Source: Bolinopsis microptera
Taxonomy: Eukaryota > Ctenophora > Tentaculata > Lobata > Bolinopsidae
DNA length: 64,000 nucleotides
Direction: 5' to 3'
Assembly: GCF_026151205.1 (NCBI RefSeq)
Contig: NC_087072.1
Span: forward strand, 15,228,169-15,292,168
Shown piece by piece: positions 32,221 to 45,639 of this stretch. Each line of letters begins with the position of its first letter. Within the stretch, counting starts at the first letter, position 1. Below the pieces are notes generated by a model, which was not told the DNA's origin, did no database searches, and saw only the letters and a list, made by a program, of their open reading frames with translations. Position numbers and translations under genes: made by a program.

Positions 32221-35200
32221 TCAAACATACTCAAAGAGGAGCTTGCCAGCTTCATCGTAAGCTCCTGTCTCAGGATCCCTTTTCTGAACAGCTGGCGGAC
32301 AGCTCTTAGTTTCTTTATCTTCTGTCACCTTCTCCTTATCACTTTCAGTTTGTTCATCTGTCATCTCCTCCTGGCTACTAATAAGTTCACTCATTACCTG
32401 TCACCTGGTGTTACAATGGCTAGATTGGGAAGAAAATAAACAGGTCCATACCTCGACTCAGATGACATCGATAAGAGTTTGTAGATAACTGATTTTCAAA
32501 AGAATTATAAAATTTATCGTTCCATGTAATCAAAATATTGAACGAAAAACGTGAACCATCCAGAAAGGTTGGAATGACTTACAATGAAATAATTCAATGA
32601 AATGAAAAATACAAAGCATGATAAATATCATGCAGTGCTGTAAAAACTGCAAATAAACCAGCGGCCAGTAATATTTAAACTGGCGCTTTCATGTTCCATT
32701 CCGGCAATATAAAATACCACGAAATTTTTGAATGCACGTGTCAAAATAGAACTAAACAAGAAGAGGCCTATTAGTGAACAATATAGCGTAAAGCTGAATT
32801 TCGTAGTAATTATAACAGGCATGCAGTGGACAAGCTCGTGCTGATCTATCTAAAAATAAGTGGTCGAGAAGAACAGAGTTCCAGTGCTGTTTTGTCAAAA
32901 TATGGCATTATTATTAAGATATTGTCAAAAAATAAAGCGAGGTAGCCACCCGGCTGGCATATTTGGAAGCATCGAGTGAATCTTAAAACGCTGAAGTCGC
33001 ACTATATTAAGTTCATTGTGGCCAATAGAGTTTGTGAAAAAGGAAAAAGATGTCATGTGCATTTATATTTCAATGGAAGATTCCAAATTATGCGGAATCA
33101 TGCGCTTGAAAATTAGCTGTCTCTAACATGCAGTATATGCACGGTAATATAAATATGGTGAAGATTCAAATAATTCCGACTGATTGTCGCAAAAACAAAA
33201 CAGAACACGAAGACGCTTCCTCCGAAGTTCTGTAAAATGTAACATGTAACGATTCTTGGGAATGCTTTGATAACAAATTATAAAATATTCCCGAACTTTG
33301 TTTATAGGTCGCCAACATTGATAAACTACAACTACAAGCATGATTCGGTTAAACCCGGCCATGACTTAAGACTTTGACCACCATTGTGTTTGATGTTTTC
33401 TCGGGATGCCGGATGTATAAAAGTTCAATGGGATTATGATCGAGAAAGGGTTAGCGTAAGTATGAGTTTAATAGTTTAGTATGACTTTGACCACCATTGT
33501 GTTTGATGCTTTCTCGGGATGCCGGATGTATAAAATTTCAATGGAATTATGATCGAGAAAGGGTTAGCGTGCGTATGAGTTTAGTAGTTTACGATTCTCA
33601 AGTTTACGATTATAGCGTAATGCCTAATATAAGGTTATGATAATTTAAGGCCTAAAATAAAGGGTTACGAACGTAATCAACGTAATCAACCCTATGTTAT
33701 AACTTTATAACTTAAACATAACTCATGTGAATGGCTGCAACGGTAGAAATGTACGCAAATCCAAGTTCCTCATATGAGAGAGCATGATTTACTACACTCG
33801 AGGCGAAACCTAAAGCAAAAATTACAAACTCTTCCCCACAGCCCTAAATGTAATTAGACTAAAAATGTTATTTTGTGACCGCTAAGACTAAATGCATATA
33901 CAATATACATTTTACATGGACATAAATATGATGGATATTTCACAGATATGACCCGGATATAACTTTATGTTTAACAAGCAATTTTCGGTTGTAAGCTTGC
34001 CGAACTAAGGTAAAGTGTTTTATTGCTCGAAAGGTCGAAGTTGGTGGTCAGTAGTTCTATCAAGGAATCTTTCTAATTTCAAATGAAACATCCGTTAATA
34101 TATTGCTGAGCACTTATTTGATGACTCTTAATTATAATGACAATTATTAATAGAGTTGATTGGTAATAAGTGAAATAAGAATGCACCACGCCACCACGAG
34201 AATTATGGGGAGTAACGAAACTCGTGTGTCCATCGGCGCCCGCGGTGCAGCCACGCCAATTCTAGACCCAAAAATACTTAACATGCCCAGAGCAACGTTT
34301 GTGGGTGCTTTACTTTAAGTTTAAGCTACTGGTCTTCTGAACATTATCAAAATTTGACAAACAACGGCTGATCTATGAGCCATACCAAAACGACATGTTC
34401 ATATATGAGACCAAACATAATAACATTCAAAAATGCATGCCCTGTTTGACTTTAAAGTTTAAATATCCTAAACATTTCATGGGACCGGGGCGAAGTTAAG
34501 CATCGGATTCAGAGGTGTCACTAGTAATTTAAATGACATCACTTGATCATCAATAGTGTCATCCAGTCCTAGGATCTGAACAACTTTAAGTAACCAACAG
34601 AATCGCAAATGACGGAATATTTCGACCCAGATGGATCATATTGTTGCCTATTATTAATCATGCAAGTAGTTCGCGGTGTAATATTGTATGTAGTGTAATA
34701 TTGTGGTGTAAGTCATTTTTGTGTCGTCTGGGTGTGGGAGAATAATGAACACTTGTTTCAAGATGACAAATCATAATTTTTCTTTCATAACGTCTTTAAA
34801 TAACTTTCAGCATCTATCAAATTTAGTTCTAGGAAGTGAAAACCAACCTCTTGGATTAGGCGAGAAAAATAAATCGTGGCCTGAAATCTTGAAAACAAAT
34901 TCTGTCGGCAGACCTTCTTTGTCAAGTTGGTTTCTGAGAATTAATGTTTACTGCAGTTAAGTCACTGCAGACCAAGATGGTATACCTATCAAAGGAAATT
35001 CTAGTTTTAAAAACTATAACTTTAAAACTCAGGATCATGTACGAATAACAACAACCATATAATTATATGTATATGCAATACGCATAAGATGATTAAATAG
35101 TCTTTGGCTAGCAACGGGAGTTGATAATAACAATCCAAATATTCATCTTCATAATTCTAAGGAATCGAAGCTGTTCAAGTTCCTTCATAGCACCAGGGTG

Positions 35201-38200
35201 GTCAGTGGTGATATCCAACATGTCCACTGTCAGGTGTCTACAACAAGCAGAGTGCGCCGGTTCTTGTTAAGCACTTCTTGACAATACCGCAGTTAGGTGC
35301 CAAATAAGAAGTTTGTCATGCATGTGATGGTAAAATTGGCAGGGTCAACAACAACCACACAACCATCAAAGTTACTGATAATTTCCTTTACTGATTTCTT
35401 ACCAATAATAATCTATTGAATATTGTAGTGGTTTTGCAGTGCCAGTGGTATATTCAGCACCTACTTGAATGATGGTTTATTTGATGATCTGTACAATGGA
35501 ATGTGGTTGGTTGTCTCGGCTCAGCCAGGTATCCATGCGAATAGTGTGTAGTGATGATGGTCAGTCTTAGGAGATGCGCTTCCAACCACTTGTTTCCATC
35601 ACAAGCATGGCAGTAAAAAATACCATCTGGTATTCTTTTATCATAGGACATAGATGCAAGATGCACTTCAAGTGCGGATAGATCACTGTTACATGTTACC
35701 GAAAATTTTACAGCCACGCCGATACCTCATGTTGCCTACTTGAGCAATTCGTCTCCAAATTTCAAACAAACCGCGAATAGGGGTTTTGAAACTCAATTTG
35801 GTATTTTCATGGTGAAATTGTTGATATATTGGTAGGTTTAACAAATGAATTTTAGTCTATGATAAGTGTTGAAAAATCAAAAATGAAATAAGAATTACGA
35901 TGTGTAAATGATAATGATCGTTACATATTATTAAAAATCAATCTTTTAGCTTTTTCTCTTTCGGAAATTAGAAAATTAGAACGATTACCGGTCATGTCTT
36001 CAGTATTCAAATCGAGTAGCAGTAGGATAAATGTACAGAATTTTGCAAATACGCAATGTAAGTACTAGGGGGAGGGTTTGCTTACAGAGGAAGATAGGGG
36101 TTAAAATTGGTCAACAATAACATGGTGTACTGACTCTGAAAATTTAAATTCAAAATTTTGGCGACAGAATCATCAATGTCTACTGCAGAAAGCCATGAAC
36201 GTATGTGAACTGATTTAAAAAATATTTACAAGAAACTTACTCTGTTCAAACATTTAATAAGAACATAATTAAGGAAGCATGATATTATAAATTTTAATTA
36301 TAATTAAAGTGAATCCCGGTTGTTAGAACAATAATCAAGTGCTCGCCACTTGTTTCTTGTTGTTTTTATCAGGCGCTTTTTCTTCATCCAAAATGCATTG
36401 CTCCTAGCCGTAGCCAAAGTCGCCGCTAGTTAAACTCAGTGGATCGGTGCTTACGTGAATTTTATTGTGCATGCTACATATTATAATTGATCGCAATTCT
36501 TTAAAATGGATAATTTTTCAATTTTAAATTTAAAATTCTTCCTCCTCCCACATAAGAATCCGTACCGACTTTCTTTTAGTTTCGTTGTTAAAAATACATT
36601 AATATCAATTAATATTTGACATTGTTACCAAATTACCAATTATCACCGAGTTTTCATTTCAGTTTAAGGACCTAAAAGGTTAACTATGAGTACACAGTTA
36701 ACTTTTAAGCAGATGAAGTTGTTACTACTGCTTTTTGCAGAATAGCGTTGCTCCAAGCAAGAGTAGCTTACACAACAATCACGCTGCAAGCGCCATTAAG
36801 CTCACCTTTTTCGGTACCCGGGTCCAAATGATTCCCAAATGGAGGAAGCCATAAACATCATCAGATTTTCAAAATTAGCCGCACAAATTCACGATACAAC
36901 TAGTTATAACTCAAAATGTCTCGAACAATGATGAAACACAAGATTCAGCATTATTCGCTATATATATATGCACATAGTAGATAGTCTGGTCGAACAATCG
37001 TATGCTTACTGGCAAAAAACCACAAGCCTAGTAAGACCGGTTCTAAAATCCAATAAGACTATAAGGCTGCAGTTACAGACTCACACTAAAAATAACTTAC
37101 AGGGACAGTGCCAAGGAACCCCTTCGCCGGTATCCGATTCCAAATGTTGTCCAATTTGAAGTCATTGCGTCAATTTTCAATATCGGCTCAAAACGAACTC
37201 AAAATACAATGAGCATCTTCGCAAGGACCCTCATCGATGATAAAATACACAATTCAATAATGTGAGACGGTATTCGGTGTCACATACAATTATGCTTACT
37301 GGCAAAAACCACAGAGGTGGATAGTGACTGGCTGATAGGGCGGTTAAACTGTCGTTAAAAACAGGTTAGTGGGGGAGGTATACATGACCTGTGTGGTAAC
37401 CGAACCATAATAAGTGTTAAAAATGTGTGCTTGCCATGTCAGGCTTGTCATACACAGCAGTCAGTCATCATGTGATGTTTTTCTAGACTGCAAGCAGTAA
37501 TTTCGTCAATGTTCTGACCACCAGAACATTTTATTGTAGATTACAAACAAACGGGTCTCCCGAGAAATATGCGTGTTTACTAGCTAATTTAGGAACAGGA
37601 GTCCACATTACTGTTATTATTATTAACGTTAATATAATAATATAATGAACAAATAAAAGGTTCAGTGAAGCTAAAACACCTTCTTCTATTTTTACTGTTC
37701 ATTTTAAAGAAGCATGCTTATAAATATAATGGTTAAGATTTAAGAAGGGTACAGTTGGGACAAGTCCCAGAAAACAACCTTACTCTTACCTGCTGGTACT
37801 TTTATTATTATCGTTTCTGACTCGATTCACGATATTTGCAAACCGTCCCGCCATCATATATCTTTATTGTATGCGATTTACATCGACGGAAAGTTAAAAA
37901 AATAAACAATTAACCACGGACAGGATCATATAACAAAACCGAACTCAGATGTAGTCGAAACAACGCCCACAAGTCGATATATTGCGGGAAACGAATTTTA
38001 CAACTGCAATGCAAATGAAGAAGTCACGTGAGCGCCAGATGATGATTTGACACAGTGCTAAGTGCTGGTAGCATCTGTCCTTGATGAGTCCGTAGTGAAT
38101 CGCTTGTCTGTTAGCCAATGGCGGACGACCTAGCCGTTAATTTAGCAAGACATGTGATCTAATGCGTATGCTTGTGCACTAGATTTATCGGAATGATCGT

Positions 38201-41200
38201 TTTTTAAATGTGTCTGCCTGCTGCTGTTAACGTTATTGAATAGAATGGCGAATCCGGTAGTCGGTTTGTTGCTCTGAAAGACTAAGAAATCAAGAAGTAT
38301 AGAGACTGCATCGTTTCACTATTGATAATTTTTAAAATATCACATACGTTTTCCTAATATTTTACCCTACATGGATTGGCTTACATATAGTGAGCCAGGA
38401 CTATTTAATCAGGTGCCCTTGAAAGATAAGGACAACACATAACATCCCCAATGTAAAGGAGGCGGACAAATGCTGTAAAGTTAAACAAAACCAGTTAAAA
38501 CATTTGACAAACATCCAATTTAAAGAAAAATATCACATGTGAAATTGACCGCGAGGTTTTAAAGTGACCGCAGGTCTCAGTTCGAAGAGTCGACAAAATC
38601 GGCGTTTGCCATTCGAACACAGCCCTCGCCATAGAGACGAAATTACGAAATAGTGATGGCTATATGTATTATGCATCAACGTGAATAGACATCGTCATGG
38701 TACATCAGAATTTCGACCTGTAAACCTGTAAATCTTCATCAGATGTTGATCAGAATCGGAAAATGTAACTCTTAAAAAGCTTTCGTCAGATTGGTCGTCA
38801 CGCATGCTCAAGAAACAGAGCTGTATATACTACTCACAACAGTGGTCAGTATGGTCAGTGTGGTCAGTTACATTACTGTCTGGTAAGTTGTTTGCTGGTT
38901 GTGGCACCCTCTCCACTACATACACTCTTTAAACTTGTAATAATCTCGAAAACCTCAGTCAGAGACAGCTCTTCAGTTGTTATCTTCTTCCGAAGCAGAG
39001 TCTGCACGGACAGACTATGATGAGGAGGATCTGGCCGAGAGACAAGCCGCCAGCTGAGTGTGAAGCTTGTCTGCTGTATGACCGCTGCCGGCTGGTGGTT
39101 CTGTTTAATGAGCCGCTTCTAACCGGAAGGGCGTCTACTTTGTCGCTGTTCTTGATGGCCTGTTCTTGCTTTGCTATGTCGTGAGGGTCGGGTGTCTTGA
39201 TATGACCTGATTTCTTCGTCCTGTCTTTTCGTCTTATCCCACTGGATGGGAGGGATTAACAATTACTTGCAATAATGTAGCTCATGTTTATGGTAATTGT
39301 TATGCGAATAATAATAATCAATTGGTTACAGTTTCATGTAAATAATGTGGTAAGTAGTTAAGTAAGGTTACATATGGTTTAAAGATAATATTGTATCCCT
39401 AAAGATGTATTGTATCCCCCAAATTATTCTGAGTTTATCGATAATTATAGTTTACTAACGTTATGTCTGAATCCGTAACATCATCAAAATCTATCTTCGG
39501 GTTGAGGCTGATGCTTTGACTTCTACTTTCCTCTTCGTCCTCGTTCAATCTGTAAAATTGAATTGAATAATTATCATACAAGCATATTATGTACTTTATA
39601 AAAAGCTTTGTTAAGAAATATTTCTTGACATGTTGCTTCACAGATTTACGATTACAGCTCATGAATAGCCTTACAACTTTATTAAAAGCATACGAAGTTG
39701 GAAAATTAAAACAACGTACTGAATTATCACCTGTAAGACGACACGAAAATATCGTACATAATTAATCAATAATGAAGCTGCACTGCTGAAGAAAAAAATA
39801 ATGCATCGAATCATTTTACATTACTGTAATTTTATAAATGGTGATCATCTCCGTGCAACATTTCAAACAATAAACAACTCACCTAACAGGAAGCCCGGTA
39901 ATCTTCGCAACCTCCTCATCCGCCTCCACATCATCGTAATGGCCAGGGGAACTCATCGCTACAGCATCAGGCGTTCCTCGTCTGGAAAGTTGTTTGTCTG
40001 GAGACCTGGGTGGTTTGCTAGGTGATCCCCTCGAACCATGAGGTGATCCCCCTCTGCCTATTCTTCCAGTACCAAGCTTGACATCATCGTCAGCGAATGC
40101 TCCATCACTGCTACTATCATGCTCTGGGACGGACTGAGAAGTGAAACAGTAACAATCGATCTGTAGGAGTACAGTTACCAAGTGTGGAATGTTACTTCTA
40201 CGTTCTAGAAGGTTGTTCTCAAGACAAGGGGCATGGTGGAAGCAAGATGGTGATGAAATGTGTACATTAATGTACACATATAATCCAGTTTGAAGATCTG
40301 CAGCAACATACTGTGGCCAGTGGCAGTAACTACATTTAACTAACTAGATAATTTTCACCTGGAATACTTGGCGGTGTGCAGGTGATCTTAGTGGGTCTGC
40401 TGAAGCGTCCATACCAAATGTGTTTTGGTAGAATTCTGGGGTCAGGTTGATAGGTCCCGGAGAGGTTCTACAGGATGAGGAGAATACTTCATTATTACGG
40501 TTAATAAAGCGAAATAAACACTGAAATCGGTTTAAAATCCAACGCAAGGATGAGCTTATCGTGGTTTATGGAGTTTAAGAAAGACAAGATGAGTAAAGTT
40601 ATTCTACCTATTAAGAGAGTTCATTGAGTAAGCCCTGCTCTTGATAGTTCCAAACTCTTCAGTGGGAAGGGATGTTGGAAGGACCGCATGTAGGTCAGAC
40701 TGCCATTCTTCCAGAGCAGCGTTCACGAAACCCTTCGGCTTTGCTCGCTGGAATCCCTGTAAAAATTGCATTGTAGGTGAAATCAAAAAAATTCATCATG
40801 ATGGTTTTGATATCACAAAATATACCTTAATCCCAATGATCGTTAAACCCAAAAGCAAGAGATGTTGAAGTCAGAGGATGAATTGATGAAATAAGAGCAT
40901 CATGTAGAATGCGGACCTTGTGGTAAACGAGTGTCATGATCTGCATGTATATCTGTTGAATATCACTGTCAGGGGTTATTAGTTCCGTTTCGTCAGGCAC
41001 GGCAACACTCGACTCTTTCTTCTTCTTCTTTTTCTCCTGCTAGAGTGATAAAGTTGGTTTTTAATGGGTTACGTTTTTACATCCATTCTCTGATTTATAA
41101 TTTAAGAAAGATTCAAAGGATAAAGAAATATAACAGGTTTTCAATGAACAGTTATGAGAATTGAGAAACTCTGTACGCCCCAATTGATTTAGGAGGAACA

Positions 41201-43708
41201 AATCGGAAAACGACCGCTGTTTCCATAGCTTAAAGGGTTTATGACTGCCTACCTTCTTGTTTGTACCGTTGATGATAGACTTCTTCCTGTCCTCAGTGAT
41301 TGAGTTAAGGTTGCTGCTAGCAGCGCTGGCGTTGCTATTCATGCTTGTTCTACTTGATCTGCGTCCAAAGAACGATGTAACGGACATTCTGCTTCCTCTC
41401 TGAAATATGTGGGTGAGTATGGACCATAAAGTGGGTAAGTGTGGATAAGTGTCTGATAATTGAGAAGTTTAGTAAAAATAGTGCAGAGAATGGCAGTGGT
41501 TAAAACTTGATTTCTTATTTTGTTGGCGATACACATTAGAAACACATACCTTCTCCTTCGAAACCTCTTCTTCCTCCTTAAATAAAACTTGTGCAGGGAG
41601 GGGTTGTTCAGCTATGAGTCTGGCCATGAATGTGTAGTATCTCATGCCGTACTTCTCCTCGATCTTTACGACTTGTGGGGCTGGAACTCCCCGCTTGTGA
41701 GCTAGTCTACCCACCTGTGGTGTGATTGGTAAACGTGGTCACATCTCGTCGTGCACTCGACCCCTAAAATAAGCATTTTCATTTCCACACTAAGTGATTT
41801 TTTACCCCTAAAACATACCCAGAGAAGGCAAATGAGCACACGACGACCGTTGAGTCTATCTGCCAGGTCGCTAACCGAAAACAAATAGTCCCGTTCCAGA
41901 CCGTACGTTTTGCACCACTGGAGGAAAGAGGCTATGTTGTGTCGGCCGTTGTGATGCGTCTCTCCTGCAGTTTAATATATGCATAACTATTATATGTACT
42001 CTTAGCACATAATAATAACAATATGTATAGAATTTATAGAATATTGCATGTTTAATGAGAAAACCATGTCTTCAGGGTCCAATGGTAAGTTTACCTTCAT
42101 CTTCTGAGTCTGGGTACATGATGTTGCTAATCTGTCGTCTTGCTCCGAAGCCCGTCATAGCATTGATAGTGTTGCCAAAGTTGCACAGTGCGATACCGTC
42201 AGAGATCTTGTCCAGAAACATATCGTATGGTAGAGTGCTCCTAAAAGTAAACGCTGTAACCGTCAAACTCTAATAATCTAAAGTCTTAAAGTAAATTGCA
42301 ACAGCTGCAAACAAATTGCAAGACCGATATTGCACTAAAATGAGCTCAGGTTACCGGGTTACGCTATGAGAAATTGTGCTGAAACTACGTTCATGGTTGT
42401 GCTCAAATTGCGCTCCCGGCCCCCGGGTTTGAGTGCAACAAGGACAATTTGAGCCTAATTGTGCTGATATTGCTGTATAATACCTGATACGCATCAGGCC
42501 AATATATATTCAAAATTGATACTACAATCATTGATAAAATCTTTAAAACTACAAAACAGAAGATAAGTTTTAGAAATACCAGATGATAAGTTTCCCAAAT
42601 ATAGATCCCAGACGAACCTGGTGATACACCCCACCCAGTGACTCATGTCCACCAGCAGGGGGATGTCCTCACATTCAATCTTGTCCTCCCAGTTTCTCAT
42701 GCTGGAGCTCTCGTCCTCCGAGTCGAACATGAGTTTGTGACGATTGTAGTCGTAATACTGAGTGCTCTGTTCCACACTTGCTCCATTCATATATAATAAG
42801 GAGGTGAATAGTCACGTGACTAGGAGTGCTACTGTAAATTATGTGAAATTTGTTGTATTGATAATCGCACAGGGTTTTGTAGAATGTACATTAACCAGCC
42901 ATGATGAGAAGGTGGTATTGATTTCACTCTAGTTTTGAAAAATAAAAAATATAATTAACAAAGATAGTTAAAAATACTGATGAACCATACGTTACTACAG
43001 TAAACAAAATGTTATAGCCATGCACACAATAGCTAAGCAATACAAATCAGGGAACCCGGAAATGATAATTTGTTGAATCGAGATCTTATATATTTATAAT
43101 TATATAGTGCTGTGCTTTTATTTTTCTCTAAACATATCTCGAACATAGGCAAACAATTTAGTAGAATTATAATTACATGATACAGGAATAACTGTATAAC
43201 TATTATACTTTCTCATTTCAGACAGCAACAGTACTCACTACTTTAGGTCAGTACGTCACAATCGTGTGAATAGCTTAACGGGCTTGAAATTTGTGGTATC
43301 AAAAAATAATCGGTAATACCACCACCTTGAAGAAGTTGAAAAGTGCAAGCAAACTAAACAATTCAACAATCATTTAATCATTTTTTAGCAAAAAGTTATA
43401 TTTTAAAAGCTTATTTTCAGGATGATGACGCACAATCTCACTATACATGATGCACCTTGAATGTGTTGACTGTTGGTACAGGTCAACTTCATCATGATTA
43501 AATTATCTGCTTTTAAAGTATGATAAATCAGTATTAAGAGTAATGTCTACATTATTTTTCAAGTTTGATCATTAGTAACGAGAACACTTTATCTTTAAAG
43601 CAATGATATAAAAACAAATTCTTCGACTTACTCTTGTTTTAGGATGAAGACTGCCTCGAGGATCATCTTCCAGTGAACCACTACGTCGGCGGATTCAAAG
43701 TTAGCCAT
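32221..43708 (-). CDS. Calponin-homology (GAS2-like CH) protein with disordered tail, 13 exons
   Basis: Exons (- strand order): 43632-43708, 42618-42776, 42095-42240, 41819-41964, 41550-41714, 41253-41399, 40917-41036, 40608-40756, 40359-40467, 39883-40133, 39460-39549, 38924-39241, 32221-32397; about 684 residues. Residues about 60-200 form a CH domain of the GAS2 type: FLDKISDGIALCNFGNTIN, NGRHNIASFLQWCKTYGL, LFSVSDLADRLNGRRV. CH domains bind actin or link actin to microtubules. The rest is low-complexity: a K-rich patch, Ser/Arg/Pro tracts and an acidic C-terminus. No GAR domain is seen. All phases agree except exon 12, where the frame changes by one base near 39045 (LSLGQ to PPHHSLSVQ), either a real frameshift or a base error. 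The link to the last exon spans a 6.5-kb intron and rests on phase and acceptor alone. Confidence 0.75.
33371..33590. repeat. 113-bp tandem duplication
   Basis: Two head-to-tail copies beginning ACTTTGACCACCATTGTGTT at 33371 and 33484, about 95% alike. They lie in the long last intron of the CH gene and have no coding sense. Confidence 0.85.
34220..34400 (+). repeat. Diverged copy of repeat C
   Basis: GCCCGCGGTGCAGCCACGCC followed by ...AACATGCCCAGAG..., GGTGCTTTACTT and TGATCTATGAGCCA parallels the head of repeat C at 7320-7500, with many changes. An old insertion. Confidence 0.55.
35160..35717 (-). pseudogene. Decayed coding sequence, unidentified
   Basis: On the - strand a protein-like frame (35454-35717; contains DKRIPDGIFYCHACDGNKW) is followed after a stop by other frames that also look coding (KEIISNFDGCVVVVDPANF; NKNRRTLLVVDT; TTDHPGAMKELEQLR). 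Codon-like composition with stops and shifts suggests a pseudogene or a dead transposon gene inside the CH-gene intron. The CxxC before W recalls a zinc-binding element, but I cannot assign a family. Confidence 0.4.
35718..38920. other. Long last intron of the CH gene, no gene seen
   Basis: AT-rich, non-coding by eye. Short repeats of TTACTGGCAAAAACCACA (37006 and 37292) mark a diverged direct duplication of about 285 bp. Nothing else is supported. Confidence 0.4.
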
Positions 43709-43825
43709 AGTACCCGTGAACTATAAAAAGAAGATACAACATATAACTGTATTGGGTGCATAATCGCACTATCATTGTATCAACGTTATATTTACAGCAT
43801 ATTTTTTGCTACACGTTGTATACCT

Positions 43826-43975
43826 CTTGGCCGGCGCGATCAAAAGGGGTTACGGCGTGTGTCAAGCATATTTCTGCACCATCCGCAGATATTTATTCGG
43901 AGGAAGGTCACAGCAGAAAGCTTAACAAAACGAAAATTCATTGACACACGCTGCAACCCCTTTTCGCGCGCGAAG
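43826..43975. repeat. Small GC-rich inverted repeat
   Basis: GCGATCAAAAGGGGTTACGGCGTGTGTCAA (43836 on, given here only as a landmark) faces its imperfect complement at about 43941-43972 (TTGACACACGCTGCAACCCC then CGCGCG). Arms are about 30 bp and the spacer about 75 bp. Probably a small decayed MITE just upstream of the CH gene. Confidence 0.6.
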
Positions 43976-44317
43976 GCGCCCAGCCATAAATCACTCGCTC
44001 CGGCCACTAGCTCCGATCACTCTCTCCAACCGGCTTCGCATGAGAGAGGTAAACAACATGTACTTGTAGCAAACATTTCATATTTTCCAATTTCTGTCCC
44101 ATTTTCCAAAATGAAATTTTCTGAACACAAATTTGACAGATTAGATGAACTGTTTGCCCAGGAACCAATAAGTTTGTAGGTTTACAACCTACCACTACCA
44201 GGACGCGCGCCGAGTTGGACTCGTCGACGGTCCTGTTCCAATATATGGAACAGATATTTTACGAGTATCACCCGTTAACAATAAGTCAGTTAATTGATGA
44301 TAGTATGAAACCAAATT

Positions 44318-44534
44318 GAAGTACTGGGAGTCAAAATTTTGGGCTCTAAAACTCTTATTCCTTGGCCAATTTTTTATTTTTTCATGCTGATTTAGAGGCC
44401 ATTAAAGCATTTGACCCAGTCAAAAAAGTTTCAGTTGTATATCTTTTACGGTTTTTGCGGAAAGTCGCGTTAAAGTTGATGCCGTGGTGTCAGTAAAATT
44501 GCACGGATCCATCCATCCATATATATATATATGG
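44318..44534 (+). repeat. Repeat D, copy 2 (left part)
   Basis: Matches 19716-19935 closely. It ends in an ATCC/TA microsatellite that is broken by the reversed B-A-FB composite. The microsatellite (GGATGGATATAT) and then ATCGTCTC resume at 54202-54233. Confidence 0.8.
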
Positions 44535-44863
44535 ATTTGACCAAAACCCATAATCATGGGTAGAGTGTACCGCTGCCAGTGTCTCTCTTTTCCAAACAAA
44601 AGGAAATGATATTAATTTGAGGAACAGTCCGCTAATGCAAATTGATACCGAGAATGAAATCGGTCGCTCGCTTTTTCAAATCAATAAGCTTTATTACAAT
44701 TCGTGAGCCGTGATCGAATGGAAAAAGCGAGCGACCGATTTCATTCTCGGTATCAATTTGCATTAGCGGACTGTTCCTCAAATTAATATCATTTCCTTTT
44801 GTTTGGAAAAGAGAGACACTGGCAGCGGTACACTCTACCCATGATTATGGGTTTTGGTCAAAT
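44535..44863 (-). mobile_element. FB foldback element, copy 4
   Basis: Arms of about 145 bp identical by eye. They carry private changes in both arms (ACAGTCCGCTAATGC and GCATTAGCGGACTGT) that no other copy has. It sits at the FB end of a reversed B-A-FB composite. Confidence 0.88.
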
Positions 44864-45639
44864 ATCATCTCTTTTTGATTATAATGTCAGGATAATTTAC
44901 ACAGCTAGTCGAAACTTCATTAACAAGGAGGTAATTTCGACGATTTCGAAATTCTGCCTTTGAAAACGTTTCCTTGTGTTTAGTTAGGTATATCTGTCGA
45001 TAACCGACTGAATATGGCACTTTTTACTCATTCAAGTTGGCATTAAATTCATATATAATGCCATTTAAATATCGTGGAAAGCAGAATATATTCGAAATCA
45101 CGAATGAGCAAAATTCTCACCTTTCGCACGTGCAAACTTTGAGCGGACGTTGCGTGCGCATACAATATTGAATCACCGTAAATTTTTGCATAGTGGTATT
45201 TAATATATAGTTTGATAAGCATGCAAAGTTTCAGAAGATTTCAAAAAGAACTTGGATCATAACGGGACTCCAAAGTTGATAAAAATCGTGAAAATCAAAA
45301 TTTTTAGTGATTTTAGCTATTTTAAATCAATTTGGGCGTGTCCCCACGTGTGCAACTTTTCGATTTTTAACTTTAAAACTAGCCTATAACACAATTTACA
45401 CCTTTAAGAAGCAAAATTGAGCTCCACAACCCAAGGGATAGCCCAACACCAGAGAATACTAATTCACAACTTTTGTGTTTTTATAAAATTATTCTTCAAA
45501 AAAGCACTAACTTCAATAGCAAATATCTTTATGAAGGAGTAAGGTAGGAAACTTTTCCGGTAGATTTTTAGAATGCTTGAACAATTATCTAAGATGAAAA
45601 TTTCCTCAGATTTTGAATAAAATTACTTTTTAATGGTTT
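44864..45639 (-). repeat. Repeat A, copy 4, proximal part (split by LINE)
   Basis: Reverse complement of repeat A up to TTAATGGTTT. The other half begins AAAATCGATTTG at 52887. Joined, these two halves reproduce the intact sequence seen in copies 1-3. Confidence 0.88.

Noticed and set aside
34470-34520. 5S rRNA-like string (GCGAAGTTAAGCATCGGATTC)
   Set aside because: Only a short similarity to the AAGCTAAGCA region; the rest of a 5S gene is absent.
38075-38110. Possible hammerhead ribozyme (CTTGATGAGTCCGTAGTGAATCG)
   Set aside because: The CUGAUGA-like box is imperfect and the required GAAA box and pairing stems are missing; it reads GTGAATC instead.
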